DNA of 64,000 bases from contig CBDHDJ010000002.1 in assembly GCA_965261645.1 (NCBI GenBank), positions 496,001 through 560,000 on the forward strand. The letters are read 5' to 3'. The translations under genes were made by a program, and so were the position numbers. Below are positions 26,542-34,159 of the stretch, piece after piece (position 1 is the first letter of the stretch; each line of letters opens with the position of its first letter). The notes under the pieces are model-generated. The model was not told the DNA's origin. It was given only the letters and a program-made list of their open reading frames with translations, and made no database searches. The stretch comes from CBDHDJ01 sp965261645 (lineage in GTDB: Bacteria > Pseudomonadota > Alphaproteobacteria > SHVV01).

Positions 26542-26865
26542 CTAACCCGTCATCAAATAGTCACCGGATTGGGTGCAATTCCTGACCCGGTATGTCCTGA
26601 CATGTCCTGCCATACCTGTCCATTCCCGAATCGCGCGATTCCGGCATCTCCGCAAACGCGCATGTGGTGCCGACCGGCTGCCGTCATTCTCCGGCGCAGG
26701 AATCGATAGCGTCCGCTCCATTGCATTGAAGTCGACCAGGTTTCCGGTGACGACCGTCATCCCTTGCATGATGGCGGTCTCGGCAATCAGCGAGTTGCGT
26801 TCGGCCCACGGATCACCGAGAGCACCGGCGCGGACTCGGCCCCTCACGGCCGGCGCGTCGCTCAC
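26542..26865 (-). pseudogene. VapC-type PIN-domain toxin, C-terminal remnant
   Basis: Residues VRGRVRAGALGDPWAERNSL, IAETAIMQGMTVVTGNLVDF and MERTLSIPAPEN match the C-terminal half of VapC/FitB ribonucleases, where the third and fourth acidic residues lie around DP-x-LIAETA and N-x-x-DF. Here the Asp before LIA is missing (ERNSLIAE). The N-terminal half with the first acidic residues is absent and no start is convincing. It abuts the HigA gene stop. Confidence 0.6.
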
Positions 26866-27206
26866 GACGCATGGGAACGACCCGCCCGTCCGTCGTCACC
26901 TTCCTCGCCGAGCGCCCTGACCACGGCCTCGGGGTCCCGGTCGATGACGGTGAGCAGCACCCGAGCTGCCCTGTCGGGAGCACGCCGACCTTGTTCCCAC
27001 TCCTGAACAGCCCGCACGTCGAGACCGAAGCGTTCGGCGAACTTCTGACGGCTCAGCCGAAACCGCTTGCGGAGGGCGACAATCCGGCCGGCGGCCGGAT
27101 CGTCGACAATCCGGCATGGCAACTCCGTCTCGCCGCGGACATGGGCGAGAACCTCGCCCAGCGCCGTTTCGATCTCACGTCCGAGCTCGGTGCGTTCACC
27201 CGTCAT
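26862..27206 (-). CDS. HigA-like antitoxin (XRE helix-turn-helix)
   Basis: 114 residues from MTGERTELGREI. The C-terminal half is a Cro/C1-type helix-turn-helix (IVALRKRFRLSRQKFAERFG, LDVRAVQEWEQGRRAPD) as in HigA/type II antitoxins with an N-terminal extension. Its ATG overlaps the toxin stop as ATGA, so toxin and antitoxin were one operon with the toxin first, the HigBA order. It would neutralise and autoregulate with HigB; since HigB is broken here it may persist as a lone regulator. Confidence 0.78.
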   Translation of the reverse strand: MTGERTELGREIETALGEVLAHVRGETELPCRIVDDPAAGRIVALRKRFRLSRQKFAERFGLDVRAVQEWEQGRRAPDRAARVLLTVIDRDPEAVVRALGEEGDDGRAGRSHAS

Positions 27207-27535
27207 TGGCCCGTTGTCCCCTTCTTGATCGCGGCAACCAGGCGCGCAAGCGCCCTGGTATCCGCCGGCGTTAGATCCTCGCGATCCGCCTTTGCGTAGG
27301 CCGTCAGCAAATAGATGGCATCGCCGCCGGCATGGAAGAAATAGACCGCGCGAATGCCTCCCCGCTTCCCACGCTCGAAACCGGCCCATCGCAGCTTGCG
27401 GATACCGCCGGTGCCCCGAATGACTGGGGCTGCTCCGGGGACGGCAACGATCTAATCCTCCATTTCCCTGCGGGCCTCTTCCCCGAGCAGCTTGCGAATG
27501 GCGCGCTCGTAGGTGCGCGTGGAGAAGACTTGCAT
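27203..27535 (-). pseudogene. HigB/RelE-type toxin with an in-frame amber codon
   Basis: 110 codons from ATG 27535: MQVFSTRTYERAIRKLLGEE, then TAG at codon 28 (27452-27454), then VPGAAPVIRGTGGIRKLRWA, GKRGGIRAVYFFHAGGDAIY, LLTAYAKADREDLTPADTRA, RLVAAIKK. The match to HigB-like ribosome-dependent mRNA interferases is good on both sides of the stop, so a single base change killed the toxin while the antitoxin stayed open. Confidence 0.75.
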
Positions 27536-27764
27536 GGTCCACTACCATGCGGCATTGCCGCACTTAATTCAAGCCCTGTCGACCATCGTGTGAATGCTTG
27601 CGCAGCGTCGCCAAAGCTCCGCGCTGCCAGCCCACCCCTGAGCGACGTGCTTCGCGCCCGGCCCCGGCGGGCACATCGACAGCGGCCAGGCGTGATCGCC
27701 GCCTCCCGGCGGCGCAGCCCTGGCCGCGTCAGTGCACCGTGGCTTGGGCAGCGACCGTGCATGC

Positions 27765-27857
27765 GTGTTATTCGGCGCGGAAATTTGACCCCCAGAATCA
27801 AGGCATCTCAACGAGTTAGAGCGCCGATCGGCGTCGAACCCTCGCGCCGAATAACAC
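27765..27857. repeat. 93-bp element with 15-bp perfect inverted ends
   Basis: GTGTTATTCGGCGCG at 27765-27779 is repeated inverted at 27843-27857, enclosing 63 bases. It contains TTTGACCCCCAG next to the left arm, reminiscent of the outer ends of some IS21/IS481 elements, so it may be an internal-deletion remnant or a tiny non-autonomous element. Confidence 0.6.
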
Positions 27858-27951
27858 CTTTTGAAAACCCCAGCAACGTCTGTAGGAGACCCGAGCTTCC
27901 CTGAGCCCATCCGCCGCCGCTCTCTTCGAAGAGGACGGGGCGGCGTTCCTG

Positions 27952-28079
27952 GTCTGGAGCCGGCGGGAGGGTTAGATGGGATCCGGTCCAGGGCATTTGG
28001 TGATGTTACAAAACCTCGGAAGTTGGCCGTAAGGTCCGAGGTTTTGTTACACGCCTTTTCAGCGGCGTCGGCTCCAGAC
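27952..28079. repeat. Nested inverted repeats (possible large hairpin)
   Basis: Outer arms GTCTGGAGCCG (27952-27962) and CGGCTCCAGAC (28069-28079); inner arms TGTTACAAAACCTCGGA (28004-28020) and TCCGAGGTTTTGTTACA (28035-28051), 17 bp with one mismatch and a 14-base loop. Could be a bidirectional terminator between converging/diverging modules or a regulatory RNA fold; the T-run is short. Confidence 0.5.
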
Positions 28080-28141
28080 GGCCCGAATTTTGCCCGCCGG
28101 CCCGGAAATCGAGTATGCTCTGACTTCTCCAATACCGTGAA

Positions 28142-28164
28142 AAACCATATGTCAAATATGGTTT
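28142..28164. repeat. Perfect 9-bp stem hairpin upstream of abiEi
   Basis: AAACCATAT - GTCAA - ATATGGTTT. Lies 110 bases before the abiEi ATG. A candidate operator, since AbiEi antitoxins bind inverted repeats in their own promoter (established for the family); not a terminator because no T-run follows. Confidence 0.45.
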
Positions 28165-28169
28165 GAGGG

Positions 28170-28238
28170 GAATTTGACAGAGTGCCACTCATGCGGGCTT
28201 ACTTTCGTCATTTATGATAAAGCCATATATGATATATT
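28170..28238 (+). promoter_or_regulatory. Putative abiE promoter region
   Basis: TTGACA at 28174-28179 is a perfect -35 hexamer, with only weak -10 candidates 17-19 bases later. An AT-rich tract follows (28210-28238) in which TATGATA occurs twice. Assigned mainly by position. Confidence 0.35.
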
Positions 28239-28271
28239 GTGTTCTCCGATCTCAAGAAAGTTAGTCTGCCC

Positions 28272-29081
28272 ATGTCCCGGCTCGTTTCAGCCCCGTTCTT
28301 CAGCGCCAGGCCGGTCTTCGACCGGGCCGAGTATGCTGCCGCGGTTGGCCGCCGCCCGGATGACAAGGTGGTCACAGCGATGCTCGCCCAGCATCTTCGG
28401 GCCGGCAATATCAAGCGCATCGCGCGGGGCGTCTTCGCCTCAGTCCCCAAACATGCCGATCCCGGCAAATGGTCGGTCGATCGTTTCCTGGCAGCGTCCC
28501 GACTGCGGCGCGGCGGCGTTATCGCCTATCACTCGGCCCTCGAACTTCACGGCTGCGCCTATACGGAAGGCCATGAGGTGCAGGTCATCGCGCCCGGCGA
28601 GCCGGGGGTCATCGAGACCGCTGATTTCTCCTGCCGGTTCGTGAAACCGTCGCGTGGCTTCGCCCAGGAAAATGGCAGCTTGGCTGATGGCGTTACGGTC
28701 GTTGATCGCATGGGGCTCGACGTCCGCGTAACGACAATCGAGCGGACGATCGCCGATCTCTTCGACCGCTATGATCTCGCGGGCGGTGCGGAGGAGCTTT
28801 TCAATTCTCTTGACTTGGTCGCGCGCGTCGATGCCGCCGCCTTGGTCCGGTATGCGCGCGCGCTCGACAATGCGACCGCGGCCGGCGCTTTGGGATATTG
28901 GCTGGAGCGCGAACAAGACCGGCTTGGTGTAGAGGCCGCCGCGCTCAAAAAAATGCACGCGCTCGCCCCGCGACAAGCGCGATATGCGCTGGGCGCCAAA
29001 CCGGGGGAAGGTCGGACCGCCGCGGGTTGGAACGTGATCCTGCCCATCGAGATCATAGAGCCTCTGTTCGAGGGCGTGTGA
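28272..29081 (+). CDS. abiEi: AbiEi-family antitoxin / transcriptional regulator
   Basis: About 269 residues from ATG 28272 (an in-frame GTG at 28239 lacks a ribosome site; AAGAAAG precedes the ATG). N-terminal winged-HTH (VFDRAEYAAAVGRRPDDKVV, LAQHLRAGNIKRIARGVFAS), then the AbiEi C-terminal region (GGVIAYHSALELHGCAYTEG, TIERTIADLFDRYDLAGG). In type IV toxin-antitoxin systems AbiEi represses the operon and counters AbiEii without direct binding. It abuts the toxin gene (TGA ATG, no gap), the standard antitoxin-first order. Probable phage-defence function by abortive infection. Confidence 0.85.
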   Translation: MSRLVSAPFFSARPVFDRAEYAAAVGRRPDDKVVTAMLAQHLRAGNIKRIARGVFASVPKHADPGKWSVDRFLAASRLRRGGVIAYHSALELHGCAYTEGHEVQVIAPGEPGVIETADFSCRFVKPSRGFAQENGSLADGVTVVDRMGLDVRVTTIERTIADLFDRYDLAGGAEELFNSLDLVARVDAAALVRYARALDNATAAGALGYWLEREQDRLGVEAAALKKMHALAPRQARYALGAKPGEGRTAAGWNVILPIEIIEPLFEGV

Positions 29082-30062
29082 ATGGCGGCGCCCTCGACTC
29101 AGACTCTGCAGCGCATCGCCAGCGAGACCGGCCATCAACTGGGAACCCTCGAAAAGGTGATGCGGCTCCTCGATATTCTGCAGGAGGTTGCGCGCGATAG
29201 GATCTTGAGCGAGCGGCTCGCCCTCAAGGGAGGCACGGCGCTCAACGTCTTCCATCTCGGCCTCGATCGTCTGTCGGTCGATATCGACCTCAACTATGTC
29301 GGCGCGCTCGATCGTGCGGCGATGGAAACCGAGCGGCCTGACGTTGAGGCGGCCCTGAACCGGCTCTCAGCATCCCAAGGATACACAGTCCGCCGTAAGC
29401 CGGATGAACATGCCGGCGGCAAGTGGATCATGCGCTTCGCGTCGGCGCTCGGCGGAAACGCGACGTTGGAGCTCGACGTGAATTACATGGCGCGTCAGCC
29501 CCTGTTTGGCGCTGCTCGCGTGTCATCGGCCGCACTTGGGGACATGCGCGCGAGCGAAGTGCTTGTGCTCGACCTTCAGGAGATCATTGCCGGCAAGCTA
29601 GTTGCGCTCTTTGATCGCCATGCCGCGCGCGATCTCTTCGATGCACGGCGTATCCTGTCGATTGAGGGACTCGACTGGAAGAACATCAAAGCCGCGTTTC
29701 TGGCGTTCGGCGCCTGCGCGCGCCGTGATTGGCGAATGGTTTCGATCGACGCGATCAAGGGCGACCCGCGGGAGCTTCGTCAAAAACTCCTGATCTGCCT
29801 GCCGCGCGGCTATTTCGGTGGCAAAGACGTGATCGATGCGTGGATCGAGGAGACGGTCGTGCTCTGCCGGGAGCGATTTGCTTTCCTGTTCGATCTTTCC
29901 GCGAACGAGCAGGCATTTCTTGATAGCGTGCTTGACCGCGGCGAAGTCAACGCTGGTTTGCTTGACGTCCCGTTTGATGTCCGCGCCCAGATCGCGACCA
30001 TGCCGATGCTCGCCTGGAAATGTCAAAATGTGCATAAGCATCGAAATTTGGGAGTTGAGTAG
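29082..30062 (+). CDS. abiEii: AbiEii-family nucleotidyltransferase toxin
   Basis: 326 residues starting immediately after the abiEi stop. The nucleotidyltransferase core shows LALKGGTALNVFHLGLDRLS (the GG-T motif), SVDIDLNYVG (catalytic Asp-x-Asp), then LDLQEIIAGKLVALFDRHAA and RDLFDARRI, both typical of DUF1814/AbiEii. Family toxins transfer nucleotides to tRNA or use GTP to arrest growth. Frame is complete, with no sign of decay. Together with abiEi this is the only intact-looking defence module in the window. The C-terminal CQNVHKHRNLGVE tail is not conserved as far as I know. Confidence 0.87.
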   Translation: MAAPSTQTLQRIASETGHQLGTLEKVMRLLDILQEVARDRILSERLALKGGTALNVFHLGLDRLSVDIDLNYVGALDRAAMETERPDVEAALNRLSASQGYTVRRKPDEHAGGKWIMRFASALGGNATLELDVNYMARQPLFGAARVSSAALGDMRASEVLVLDLQEIIAGKLVALFDRHAARDLFDARRILSIEGLDWKNIKAAFLAFGACARRDWRMVSIDAIKGDPRELRQKLLICLPRGYFGGKDVIDAWIEETVVLCRERFAFLFDLSANEQAFLDSVLDRGEVNAGLLDVPFDVRAQIATMPMLAWKCQNVHKHRNLGVE

Positions 30063-30113
30063 TGATGGGGCGTCGCTCATCAAGGTGGAACTTCTTCACG
30101 AAGCAGAATGAAG

Positions 30114-30155
30114 CGTGCCTATCCGGTTAACGCACACACCCACAACATGTAGTGT
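30114..30155. repeat. Left arm of a 42-bp perfect inverted repeat
   Basis: Begins CGTGCCTATCCGG and ends ACATGTAGTGT; repeated without a mismatch, inverted, at 32021-32062. Starts 51 bases after abiEii. Confidence 0.9.
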
Positions 30156-30441
30156 TGCGGTGATAGAAAATTCCGGGACATCAGATCTTGAAGGAATTGT
30201 AGAGTTCGAGTGCCGGATTATTCACAAATAACTCTGGGAACTGGTTTTCAAGGTCGCTCAATACGTCATATGGAGCACGTCGGTTGAGAACCACACACCT
30301 GCGTGTCGCTTCGTCTTCGCTGCGGATCAGAGTGCGCAGGAGAGTAAACAGGAGCAGACGGGTTTTTCGCAACGATCCGCGCCAATATGGCGCTTTCTTC
30401 GGCTAGTGCCATCAATCGCTGAGGCGATGTCTTTTCATCAG

Positions 30442-31833
30442 GAGTTATGCCCGATTTTGGGTGACGGCGTGATCAGGCGGCGGCGCGAGTTTTGGTTTCG
30501 TCGATCTGCATACCGTCTTTGAATCTCACACCTTCGATGACCTTGGGCAACTGATTGTTTCCCATGAGCCGCCGCCAGGTCTTGCTGGCGGTGGTGATCA
30601 GCTTGAAGACCATGGCCAGAGTTGTCCCGTGAGACAAGCAGCCCTTGGTGCGCACGGTGCGGTGGCGGACGGTAGCGAAGACGCTTTCGATTGGATTGGT
30701 CGTCCTGATATGCCGCCAGTGCTCGGCCGGGAAGTCGTAGAAGGCCAGCAAGGCGTCGCGGTCCTTTGTCAAGCAGGCGACGGCTTGGGGGTATTTGGCG
30801 TCGTACTTGGCGGCGAAAGTATTCATCGCCCTCTCGGCCTCGGCGCGGCCATCCGCCATCCAGATATCATGCAGGGCAGCTTTGGCGGCCGTTTGTCGCG
30901 ACTTCGGCAGCTTGTTCAAGACATTGGCTGTCTTGTGGACCCAGCAGCGCTGGCGGCGGGTGTCGGGAAAGATCTCCTCCAGCGCCTTCCAGAAGCCCAG
31001 AGCGCCATCGCCGATGGCGAGCTCGGGACCAATCGTGAGCCCGCGCCCGCGCAGGCATGCCAGCAACTCACGCCAGCTCTGGGCGCTCTCTCGCACCCCC
31101 GCCTGGAAGCCCACGAGTTCCTTGCGTCCCTCCGGCGTGGCGCCGATGAGGACCAGAATGCATTGCTTCTCGTCCTCCAGCCGACCCTGGAGATAGATGC
31201 CATCGGCCCACATGTAGACGTAGCGTCGGGCCGACAGGTCGCGCCGGCGCCAGCGCTCGTGCTCGGCCTCCCACTCCGCCTTCAGGCGGCCGATCACCTG
31301 CGCCGACAAGCCAGAGGCGTCCTTGCCGAGCAACGCCTCCAGCGCCTCCTGGAAGTCCCCGCTGGACACGCCACGAAGGTAGAGCGTCGGCAAAACCGCA
31401 TCCAGCGACCGCGTCCGCCGCGCGAAACGGGGCAGAATGGCCGACGTGAAACGGATGCGCTCTCCTCCGACGCTGCCACGGTCCAGGACCTTCGGGCGCC
31501 GCACAGACACAGGACCAATGCCAGTCAGGATCGCCCGTTCCGGCCCGTGGCCATGACGCACCAGGCGCCGGCGGCCGTCTTCGGTCTTCAGATGTTCATG
31601 CGCCGCCAGCACGGCGGCAACCTCCGCTTCAATGGCTCGTGCCAGGAGCTCGCGAGCTCCGGCGCGGAGTACTTCGGTCAGCGGATCGGCCGTCACCCCT
31701 GGATGGTGCAGCGCGACAACACTATCTTCCGTCATGGCGTATCACTCCTTGCTTGGAGACCGGGAGGCTTCGTCACCCCCCACGATACGCCACCTCCTTC
31801 TCTCAGCCCGTCACCCACTCTCGGCCATAGCTC
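30442..31833 (-). mobile_element. IS256-family element type B, copy 2 (1,392 bp)
   Basis: Same ends as copy 1 in reverse orientation. Exact 9-bp target duplication TTTCATCAG at 30433-30441 and 31834-31842. Confidence 0.92.
30473..31735 (-). CDS. IS256-family transposase (type B, copy 2)
   Basis: 420 residues, identical by eye to copy 1 except PKVLDRG in place of PKVRDRG. WADG, DGALGFW and NPIES motifs intact. Confidence 0.92.
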   Translation of the reverse strand: MTEDSVVALHHPGVTADPLTEVLRAGARELLARAIEAEVAAVLAAHEHLKTEDGRRRLVRHGHGPERAILTGIGPVSVRRPKVLDRGSVGGERIRFTSAILPRFARRTRSLDAVLPTLYLRGVSSGDFQEALEALLGKDASGLSAQVIGRLKAEWEAEHERWRRRDLSARRYVYMWADGIYLQGRLEDEKQCILVLIGATPEGRKELVGFQAGVRESAQSWRELLACLRGRGLTIGPELAIGDGALGFWKALEEIFPDTRRQRCWVHKTANVLNKLPKSRQTAAKAALHDIWMADGRAEAERAMNTFAAKYDAKYPQAVACLTKDRDALLAFYDFPAEHWRHIRTTNPIESVFATVRHRTVRTKGCLSHGTTLAMVFKLITTASKTWRRLMGNNQLPKVIEGVRFKDGMQIDETKTRAAA

Positions 31834-32020
31834 TTTCATCAGCAGCTTCCCGTCTGGACGTGGGTTTCTTCCTTTTTTCCTTGGTCTTCATCAATCTGTC
31901 CCCCGATGTTCAGTGCGTAAAGTGAATCAAACCCACGTTCGGACTTCAGCACAATCAGAAATTTGCCAGATCGAATCCCCATTGCGGCAGCGGCTACCCT
32001 TCCCTGCCGTGCGACAGGAT

Positions 32021-32062
32021 ACACTACATGTTGTGGGTGTGTGCGTTAACCGGATAGGCACG
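32021..32062. repeat. Right arm of the 42-bp perfect inverted repeat
   Basis: Exact reverse complement of 30114-30155. Neighbouring bases outside both arms do not match, so the repeat is exactly 42 bp. The enclosed 1.87 kb would be only about 460 bp without the IS256. Confidence 0.9.
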
Positions 32063-32269
32063 GTTGGGTCATTGGCATTCCCCGTCCTGCGTGCACCAGG
32101 CATCCGCTTCATCTCGGTGCTACATGAACATGGACCTGCTCAAGCAGCACAGGATGACCGCCTGACCAGATCGGCCACCAGCCCCGAGATCAATGTGAGA
32201 AAGATTCTGGACACTACCGACACGTTGGCCCGCGCCTGAGGCCAATTGCATCCGATCCACGGGCGATAG
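32063..32269. other. Unassigned sequence between inverted repeat and IS5 fragment
   Basis: No gene, RNA or repeat recognised. Confidence 0.3.
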
Positions 32270-32848
32270 GCCTCGCAATGCGGCTGGAAGCTCTATTCCT
32301 GGCACGCGCCCGAGACCGAGCGCATCGGCAAGGGCAGAGCCCGGGCGCCTTACGAGTTCGGCGTCAAGGTCTCGCTCACCACCACCAACAGACGGTGCAA
32401 GGGTGGCGAGTTCATCCTCCATGCCAAGGCCCCGCCCGGCAATCCTTACGATGGTCACACCCTGAAGAACTTGCTCGAGGAAACAGAGGCCCTTACCGGG
32501 CGCGAGATCGAGCGGGCTCATGTGGACATGGGCTATGTCGGCCACGATGCGCCGAAGCCCAACCGGGTCTATCGTTCCGGGCAAAAGCGCGGCGTTCACT
32601 GCCAGATCAAAAAGGAGCTCCGGCGTCGGTCCGCCATCGAGCCCGTCATTGGTCATTGCAAAACCGACGGCCATCTGGGCCGAAACTTCCTCAAAGGCCG
32701 CCTTGGCGACCAGATCAACGCCGTCATGAGCGCCGTCGGCTACAACCTCCGCCACATCCTCAAATGGTTGAGGAGACTTTTGCGCAAAATCATCGCCGCA
32801 ATATGGGCCGCGATAACCCCGCCGTCAGCGCTCAAACCCGCTTCTTAA
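32270..32848 (+). pseudogene. IS5-family transposase, C-terminal fragment (different subtype)
   Basis: Reads GWKLYSWHAPETERIGKGRA, YEFGVKVSLTTTNRR, GNPYDGHTLKNLLEETEALT, VDMGYVGHDAPKPN (Asp), IKKELRRRSAIEPVIGHCKT (Glu) and VGYNLRHILKWLR, ending at TAA 32846-32848. No start and no N-terminal half: a TAG lies in frame at 32267-32269. Unrelated at sequence level to the three full IS5 copies. Confidence 0.8.
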
Positions 32849-33310
32849 AAGCGGACTAAAAAGGGCTGCGTACGGCCGGCTTCTGCCACGCTCAGTGATC
32901 ATCAGATCGGCACTTTAAGCGAATGTCCGTCTGTGGATCTTCGATCGAAATCCGATCTGGATGAGAAAACGAAACAACCGTATCTTCGTACATGGCGTAT
33001 CCTTCCTTCGTGGAAATGGCGACTTAGATCATCGCCAAGATACGCCGCCTTTAACTTCACCCCATCATCAAGATTCAGCTATAGCTCGCTGCCGACCTAC
33101 AAATGTGGTAGCTAGCCTTGACCTAACGTTGCCTCCGAAATCGGGATCAGGTCTCTCTTCACCTATGCGGCCTGACCGATGGTCATGTCCCGAATCTCAC
33201 TGTCGGTGCGATTCAGACAAACTACCAATCTATGCTGCAGAGGTTGCATAGCTTTGCGTTGCTGACGCACCGGGATCCCGCGGTGCCAGCCTGTTGATAA
33301 TGATCGCGTT
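32849..33310. other. Intergenic with decayed IS256 end
   Basis: About 32960-33093 resembles the right end of IS256 copy A: CATGGCGTATCC, TCCTTCGTGGAAATGGCGAC, GATACGCCGCC, CACCCCATCATCAAG and TATAGCTC in the same order, with substitutions. The remaining 200 bases to 33310 hold nothing recognisable. Confidence 0.6.
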
Positions 33311-33631
33311 CTATTCGGTCGAAACCTGCGTTTTGGCTTCCTCGAGCAGGCGGGTCATCTCGTGACGCACCTTGTGCTCGTCCGTTGCGATCCCTTTGTC
33401 GGTCAGGTCGCCGAGCACCTTCCGCAACACATCGGCATCGCCCGGCTCTTCAAAATCGGCGATCACGACCTGCTTGGCGTAGGCTTCGGCATCCGCGCCT
33501 GAAATGCCCATTTGCTCCGCTGCCCACAGGCCGAGCAGCTTGTTGCGCCGCGCGATGGTCTTGAACTGGAACTCCTGATCATGCGCGAACTTGGCTTCGG
33601 CGGCTGTTTTGCGGTCATCAAAGGCGGTCAT
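33311..33631 (-). CDS. F1-ATPase inhibitor subunit zeta (DUF1476)
   Basis: 106-residue protein typical of alphaproteobacteria, where it binds F1-ATPase and blocks ATP hydrolysis by the synthase. Seen: MTAFDDRKTAAEAKFAHDQE (N-terminal inhibitory segment), FKTIARRNKLLGLWAAEQMG, ISGADAEAYAKQVVIADFEE, PGDADVLRKVLGDL. Length and order fit the family. Its ATG overlaps the stop of the upstream gene as ATGA, so the two are probably translated together. Strong evidence for the alphaproteobacterial origin of this window. Confidence 0.9.
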   Translation of the reverse strand: MTAFDDRKTAAEAKFAHDQEFQFKTIARRNKLLGLWAAEQMGISGADAEAYAKQVVIADFEEPGDADVLRKVLGDLTDKGIATDEHKVRHEMTRLLEEAKTQVSTE

Positions 33632-33963
33632 CGACTGAGCTCCTCAATTTCAGAAGACGGGGTCGGCGCTTTATCCGCCTTTTCATTCTTGTATGCGATG
33701 AAGCCCGACGCACCCTTGCCTTTGGCGCGGCGCAGTGTGTAGCCATAATTGCCGAGATTGAATTTCTGGTCATTTTCAAAGCCCGCGAGAGCCTCGGCGA
33801 TCTTCATCGCCACGGGATCTGGCTTGCTCCCGTCTTGTGAGGCAGCCTCCCGCTCCAGCCACCTTGCGAAGACCTCTTCGGCGAGGTCGTCGCCGACAGA
33901 TTTCCTAAGCGCGTTCAATTTTCTCACCAGACCTTTGGTGAGTCCGGTCTCATCGATAGCCAT
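33628..33963 (-). CDS. Conserved hypothetical protein upstream of the zeta inhibitor
   Basis: 111 residues: LTKGLVRKLNALRKSVGDDL, AEEVFARWLEREAASQ, PVAMKIAEALAGFENDQKFN, YGYTLRRAKGKGASGFIAYK, ending with a charged low-complexity tail. Soluble, basic. I recall similar proteins next to DUF1476 in other alphaproteobacteria but know no function. The 4-base overlap with the next gene suggests a linked role. Confidence 0.7.
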   Translation of the reverse strand: MAIDETGLTKGLVRKLNALRKSVGDDLAEEVFARWLEREAASQDGSKPDPVAMKIAEALAGFENDQKFNLGNYGYTLRRAKGKGASGFIAYKNEKADKAPTPSSEIEELSR

Positions 33964-34159
33964 TTCTTAAACCTCTCATTTCAAGCCTCCTATACTGTCG
34001 CGTGGCCCGGCTGGTGCAACTGATTGCCCCTGTTACACGCCAGCTTGCCGTTTCCATTTTCACGTCGTTCTACTTGAACCGATGTGCTGGATGTATTCTA
34101 CCGCCAAACCAAGTTAATCGCCGCCGGCGCCGACAAGGGAAATTTACAGGCATTGGCTG
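33964..34159. other. Divergent promoter region between the zeta operon and the umu operon
   Basis: Must contain promoters for both directions. GTTC-TACTT-GAAC at 34067-34079 is an inverted pair, not the direct GTTC-N7-GTTC expected of an alphaproteobacterial LexA box. A 38-codon frame (from GTG about 34083 to a stop near 34195, overlapping the umuD-like start) encodes FYRQTKLIAAGADKGNLQAL; it is probably not a gene. Confidence 0.35.

Larger units (their letters stand above)
27536..28238. other. Non-coding stretch of about 700 bases between the HigBA and AbiE modules, rich in inverted repeats
   Basis: No frame here has a recognisable product. Three structured parts are listed separately: a 93-bp palindromic element (27765-27857), nested inverted repeats (27952-28079) and a 9-bp-stem hairpin (28142-28164). 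The 3' edge is AT-rich and should hold the abiE promoter. Confidence 0.5.
30181..31891 (-). pseudogene. Leucine-rich-repeat-variant-like protein, split by IS256 and frameshifted
   Basis: Reconstructed on the minus strand. It starts at ATG 31891 after GGGGGA and encodes MKTKEKRKKPTSRREAA; the IS256 type-B copy 2 splits it in codon ~20, with the 9-bp duplication CTGATGAAA. After the element it continues EKTSPQRLMALAEESAILAR and IVAKNPSAP. A one-base shift near 30375 then leads to SEDEATRRCVVLNRRAPYDV, LSDLENQFPELFVNNPALEL, stop at 30181. The pattern of VA-x-NP-x-AP, then a short helix and FPELF-x-NPAL, resembles leucine-rich-repeat-variant or HEAT-like proteins (weak similarity, from memory). 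Function unknown. Confidence 0.5.

Noticed and set aside
27569..28192. A 207-codon minus-strand frame between HigBA and AbiE
   Set aside because: Runs through three inverted-repeat structures, has atypical composition (PPGG, SRPGTPPRP) and no similarity I recognise.
31839..32024. A 61-codon minus-strand ORF starting inside the 42-bp repeat
   Set aside because: Overlaps the start of the repeat-protein gene in another frame, and its end is antisense to nothing conserved; no ribosome site.
34067..34079. LexA/SOS box before the umuD-like gene (GTTC-TACTT-GAAC)
   Set aside because: It is an inverted pair with a 5-base spacer; the alphaproteobacterial LexA site is a direct repeat GTTC-N7-GTTC. 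Left as unproven.
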